From assembly GCA_964652975.1 (NCBI GenBank), contig CAZZCN010000047.1, positions 1 through 26,242 of the forward strand: DNA of 26,242 nucleotides. Reading direction: 5' to 3'. The notes beneath the pieces were generated by a model that was given only the letters and a program-made list of their open reading frames with translations, was not told the origin of the DNA and made no database searches. The stretch comes from CAZZCN01 sp964652975. Lineage in GTDB: Bacteria > Bacillota > Clostridia > Saccharofermentanales > UBA5734. Shown here piece after piece: positions 24,060-26,242 of this stretch. The position numbers and the translations under genes are program-made. The stretch's first letter is position 1; each line of letters starts with the position of its first letter.

Positions 24060-24671
24060 ATGAAAATTCACAAAATACCCAAGGGTCCGATAAGTGCAAA
24101 TTCATATATTATAGAAACTGAAACAACAAGCGTATTAATAGACCCATGTGTATCAATTGAACATCTTCCGAACTTGAAATCTCCAATAAATACTATTATC
24201 ATTACTCATTGTCATTATGACCACGTAACATTTCTGGACGAGATAAAGCGTGCGACCAATGCCACTGTTTATTCACACAAATTAGAATTTCCTTCTTTTT
24301 GCGATGCAGTAAAAAACGGAGCGGCTTTTTTTATGAGCGAAGACGTATTTGTAACGCCTGACAAGTCGATTGATGAGAAGGATGAAATAGTTTTGGATTC
24401 TGAGAATAAATTGAAATTTTTGCACACACCAGGTCATACGATTGGGAGCATCTGTATATTACTGTTTGAAAGTGGAGTCTGCACAACAGTTTTCACAGGT
24501 GACACTTTGTTCAAGGGAAGCGTAGGAAGAACTGATCTTGCAGGCAGTCCTGTAATGCTAGACCAGTCACTGGATAAGCTAAAATCTCTTGATGACAAAG
24601 TAAAAGTAATGTCAGGTCACGGTCCTGACTCTACAATAGGCTACGAAAAAAAATATAATCCTTTTATGTGA
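24060..24671 (+). CDS. MBL-fold metallohydrolase (glyoxalase II-like)
   Basis: The 203-residue protein is a single metallo-beta-lactamase-fold domain with all zinc ligands: HCHYDH at 50-55, His126 in TPGHTIGS, Asp148 in FTGDTLF, and His187 in SGHGPDST. The GSVGRTDL stretch after the Asp ligand is typical of the short glyoxalase II-like hydrolases common in Firmicutes, which probably act on thioesters or similar compounds; the true substrate is unknown. GAGGGTGG lies just before ATG 24060. TTGACA occurs at 24011-24016 but without a convincing -10 at proper spacing. A link with the methylglyoxal synthase homologue is tempting, since glyoxalase II detoxifies methylglyoxal products, but gdhA lies between and the homologue seems inactive. 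Confidence 0.88.
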   Translation: MKIHKIPKGPISANSYIIETETTSVLIDPCVSIEHLPNLKSPINTIIITHCHYDHVTFLDEIKRATNATVYSHKLEFPSFCDAVKNGAAFFMSEDVFVTPDKSIDEKDEIVLDSENKLKFLHTPGHTIGSICILLFESGVCTTVFTGDTLFKGSVGRTDLAGSPVMLDQSLDKLKSLDDKVKVMSGHGPDSTIGYEKKYNPFM

Positions 24672-24739
24672 TTTTTAAAAAAAGACTCACCGCATGAGAT
24701 CATCACCGGCTCAAATGATATAGTTTTGCAATAACATGA

Positions 24740-25786
24740 TTATGTTATCTGTGAAGATACACCGCCTGCAATTGAAACCCTGAAAATTTCGTAGCTGTTC
24801 TCTCTACGGTAATATATGCTGTTACCACAAACAACAAAACTGAAAACACTGTCATCCGCAACCATTTCAATGATTGAAGGGTCATCAGTATTCATCCTGT
24901 ACAAACGGCTGTTATCATCTGAATCAATAAAATACAAATATTTTCCAGAGGTGATAAAAGGCATCATTACGGATTTTTTGGAAATGTCCTTCGTACGTTT
25001 TTTGTCATTATGCATTGCTATTATGTTTTTATCGTTTACGATCTTAGTATAGAAAACCTTGGTCTCAGAAAGATTTAGTCCGTAGAACATTGTCTGGACC
25101 TTGTTAAAAGATACATTTTTTAATATAGTGTCCTTATCGTAATCATCCTTTATGATCTCTGTTGAAGAAAACATATAAAATCCACTGATTTCATCCTCGA
25201 CAACTGCATAAAGATTCTCTCTGTACAATAGGATCTGTGATGACGGCTTGTCAAGAATCAAAGTCTTCTTGCTGCCATCATGCAGTATCCTATAGATATA
25301 ACCGTCTGATGAATCGATATAGAATAAAAATTTCGGTGTCGATATCAAAGCAGAGGCACTGACATCAAGAACAAGTGATTCACCCTTGCCATCATTGTCG
25401 ACTTTATATATATTGCCCTGTGATTCATTTTCGAGAAAAAACAAAACTCCATTAATAACGTTAATGAATAACGGAGACTTTGTCGAAAGCACTTTAGGAT
25501 TACCTCCATCATAATCGCTTTTGACAAGTTCGTTTTGATTTTTGGATTGAAAGTAGATGTAAGAGCCATCAGTAGTCAGAAATGAATTGTATAACAAATT
25601 GCCTGAAAGGAGCGTGCCAAGTTCGATTTGCACATCTTTGCAGATCGGTGGAGTCGGGTAGATAATGTCTACCACCTCGACTTTCTTGTTACAGGATGCA
25701 AGTGTCATAGCTGTAATGATAATAACAGTAAAAAATATAGTAATGCTATAATTATTTTTTATAATACTAATTTTTGTCATTTTCAT
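24740..25786 (-). CDS. Predicted lipoprotein with beta-propeller-like repeats (DUF5050-like)
   Basis: Counting from ATG 25786 (348 residues), the product has a basic start, a hydrophobic stretch at about 14-30 and the lipobox LASC with Cys32 as the lipid-modified residue, so it should be anchored on the outer face of the membrane. The rest shows repeated short strands with a recurring pattern of the form YLYFIDSDDNSRLYRMNTD or GYIYRILHDG, each about 40-50 residues apart, which resembles the DUF5050 beta-propeller-like domain. I chose ATG 25786 because AGGA lies about six bases upstream; ATG 25792 overlaps that site. Function is unknown. It converges with the MBL hydrolase gene; the 68 bases between hold only a weak hairpin with T runs. 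Confidence 0.85.
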   Translation of the reverse strand: MKMTKISIIKNNYSITIFFTVIIITAMTLASCNKKVEVVDIIYPTPPICKDVQIELGTLLSGNLLYNSFLTTDGSYIYFQSKNQNELVKSDYDGGNPKVLSTKSPLFINVINGVLFFLENESQGNIYKVDNDGKGESLVLDVSASALISTPKFLFYIDSSDGYIYRILHDGSKKTLILDKPSSQILLYRENLYAVVEDEISGFYMFSSTEIIKDDYDKDTILKNVSFNKVQTMFYGLNLSETKVFYTKIVNDKNIIAMHNDKKRTKDISKKSVMMPFITSGKYLYFIDSDDNSRLYRMNTDDPSIIEMVADDSVFSFVVCGNSIYYRRENSYEIFRVSIAGGVSSQIT

Positions 25787-26133
25787 GGCCATCCTTATTA
25801 TTTTGTATTTTAATTAATTTTTCAAAGATAAATGGAGGTTGATAAATATATTTTTATAAACAAATAAGCTGATATAATGTTTTTCGCAAGCATATAAGTT
25901 TCATTCATATAAATTGCATCTTGTCAGATTTGATTCTCAAAAAGCCGGATTTGCGGAGTGTCAAACAATTTTTAAATTACGATTGCTATTGATATTATAT
26001 ATTATTTTATTTGTTGGTGAAAGAACTTTTTTTAGTGTACTTTGGGTTGTATTTTGGGTGATTTTCATTTAAGAGGAATTTATTAATCCAAAATGTTTTA
26101 TTTCCTGTAAAAGTATGTTTTCATTGATTTTCA
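25787..26133. other. AT-rich spacer upstream of the lipoprotein and T-box
   Basis: No coding frame is supported here; the longest are a few codons without binding sites. The stretch should carry the lipoprotein promoter on the minus strand, but I find no pair of boxes at good spacing that leaves room for its ribosome binding site. It ends in a perfect tandem TTTTCATTGA repeat at 26118-26137. Confidence 0.6.
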
Positions 26134-26137
26134 TTGA
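26118..26137 (+). repeat. Tandem 10-bp repeat overlapping a -35 box
   Basis: TTTTCATTGA occurs twice head to tail (26118-26127 and 26128-26137). The second copy runs into the TTGACA box at 26134-26139. The first copy ends TTGATT, a weaker -35-like sequence, so the repeat may be a duplicated element or a chance tract. Confidence 0.6.
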
Positions 26138-26162
26138 CACTTATTTACTTGAGTGATATATT
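26134..26162 (+). promoter_or_regulatory. Sigma-A promoter for the T-box transcript
   Basis: A perfect TTGACA at 26134-26139 and TATATT at 26157-26162 are 17 bases apart. The predicted start near 26169 lies just before the T-box-like sequence, as expected for a leader riboswitch. Confidence 0.8.
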
Positions 26163-26168
26163 ATGTTT

Positions 26169-26242
26169 AATTTATTTTTAAAGGCCATGACGAAGAGAGT
26201 AAATGATATTTTTTTCCACAGAGAGTGTGCTGTTGCAAGCTG
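26169..26242 (+). ncRNA. T-box riboswitch leader, 5' part only (cut by window end)
   Basis: After the promoter the sequence contains GACGAAGAGAGTAAA (from 26189), then ACAGAGAG (26219-26226) and TGCTGTTGCAAGCTG to the window end. These match the order of conserved stem I elements of T-box leaders: the AGTA-containing internal loop, the AGAGAG distal element and the G/C-rich apical stem. T-boxes sense uncharged tRNA and control aminoacyl-tRNA synthetase, amino-acid synthesis or transport genes in Gram-positives. The specifier codon, the T-box proper, the terminator and the regulated gene all lie beyond the window, so the amino acid cannot be told. An ATG at 26187 opens a short frame to the edge but has no usable binding site. 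Confidence 0.72.

Noticed and set aside
24060..24671. Functional methylglyoxal pathway formed by the mgsA homologue and the glyoxalase II-like MBL protein
   Set aside because: The mgsA homologue lacks catalytic residues, the genes are separated by gdhA and two terminators, and no glyoxalase I is present in the window.
25797..25825. Minus-strand TTGAAA-17-AATAAT as the lipoprotein promoter
   Set aside because: The predicted transcript would start near 25790, leaving out the ribosome binding site of the gene.

Overview
This 26.2 kb window reads as a piece of chromosome from a low-GC Gram-positive bacterium of the Clostridia. The support is the AT-rich spacers, strong AGGAGG-type ribosome binding sites, sigma-A style promoters, a class B sortase, RqcH/FbpA, a clostridial-type glutamate dehydrogenase, a T-box leader, and the radC / mreCD / mrdA / mgsA gene order. 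A run of 10 N at 21474-21483 shows it is a draft scaffold. No species is named because nothing here proves one. I saw no rRNA, tRNA, CRISPR array, insertion sequence or prophage; almost everything is core housekeeping.

Layout. 1-598: 3' part of a class B sortase with a Pro/Thr-rich tail. 686-1987: pyrimidine-nucleoside phosphorylase. 2274-4601: ruvC-ruvA-ruvB (Holliday junction processing), then queH (queuosine synthesis) to 5372. 5431-7242 (minus): rqcH. 7432-7677: a small two-helix membrane protein with its own clear promoter. 7695-8918 (minus): a divergent ribose-phosphate pyrophosphokinase-type protein. 9038-13822: engB-comEC-holA, apparently one operon. 13909-16554: NADP isocitrate dehydrogenase and asnS. 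16695-21368: radC, then mreC-mreD-mrdA with overlapping ends (cell elongation). After an assembly gap comes a methylglyoxal synthase homologue (21572-21961). 22476-23813: glutamate dehydrogenase with a near-consensus promoter and a strong terminator. 24060-24671: MBL-fold hydrolase. 24740-25786 (minus): predicted lipoprotein. The window ends in a promoter followed by what looks like the first part of a T-box riboswitch, whose gene lies outside.

I did not find a convincing new multi-gene system. The most interesting points are these. (1) The methylglyoxal synthase homologue sits at the usual place after the elongation genes but has lost nearly every catalytic residue. (2) There is a 52-bp perfect inverted copy of the mrdA 3' end directly against the N gap, most likely an assembly fold-back; mreB, min and rodA genes expected in this neighbourhood are not seen. 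(3) Several normally compact core proteins (HolA, ComEC, RadC, PBP2, the sortase) carry hydrophilic low-complexity insertions or extensions. (4) The T-box leader is cut by the window edge. (5) A cluster of four imperfect 15-17 bp repeats lies between the convergent queH and rqcH genes.
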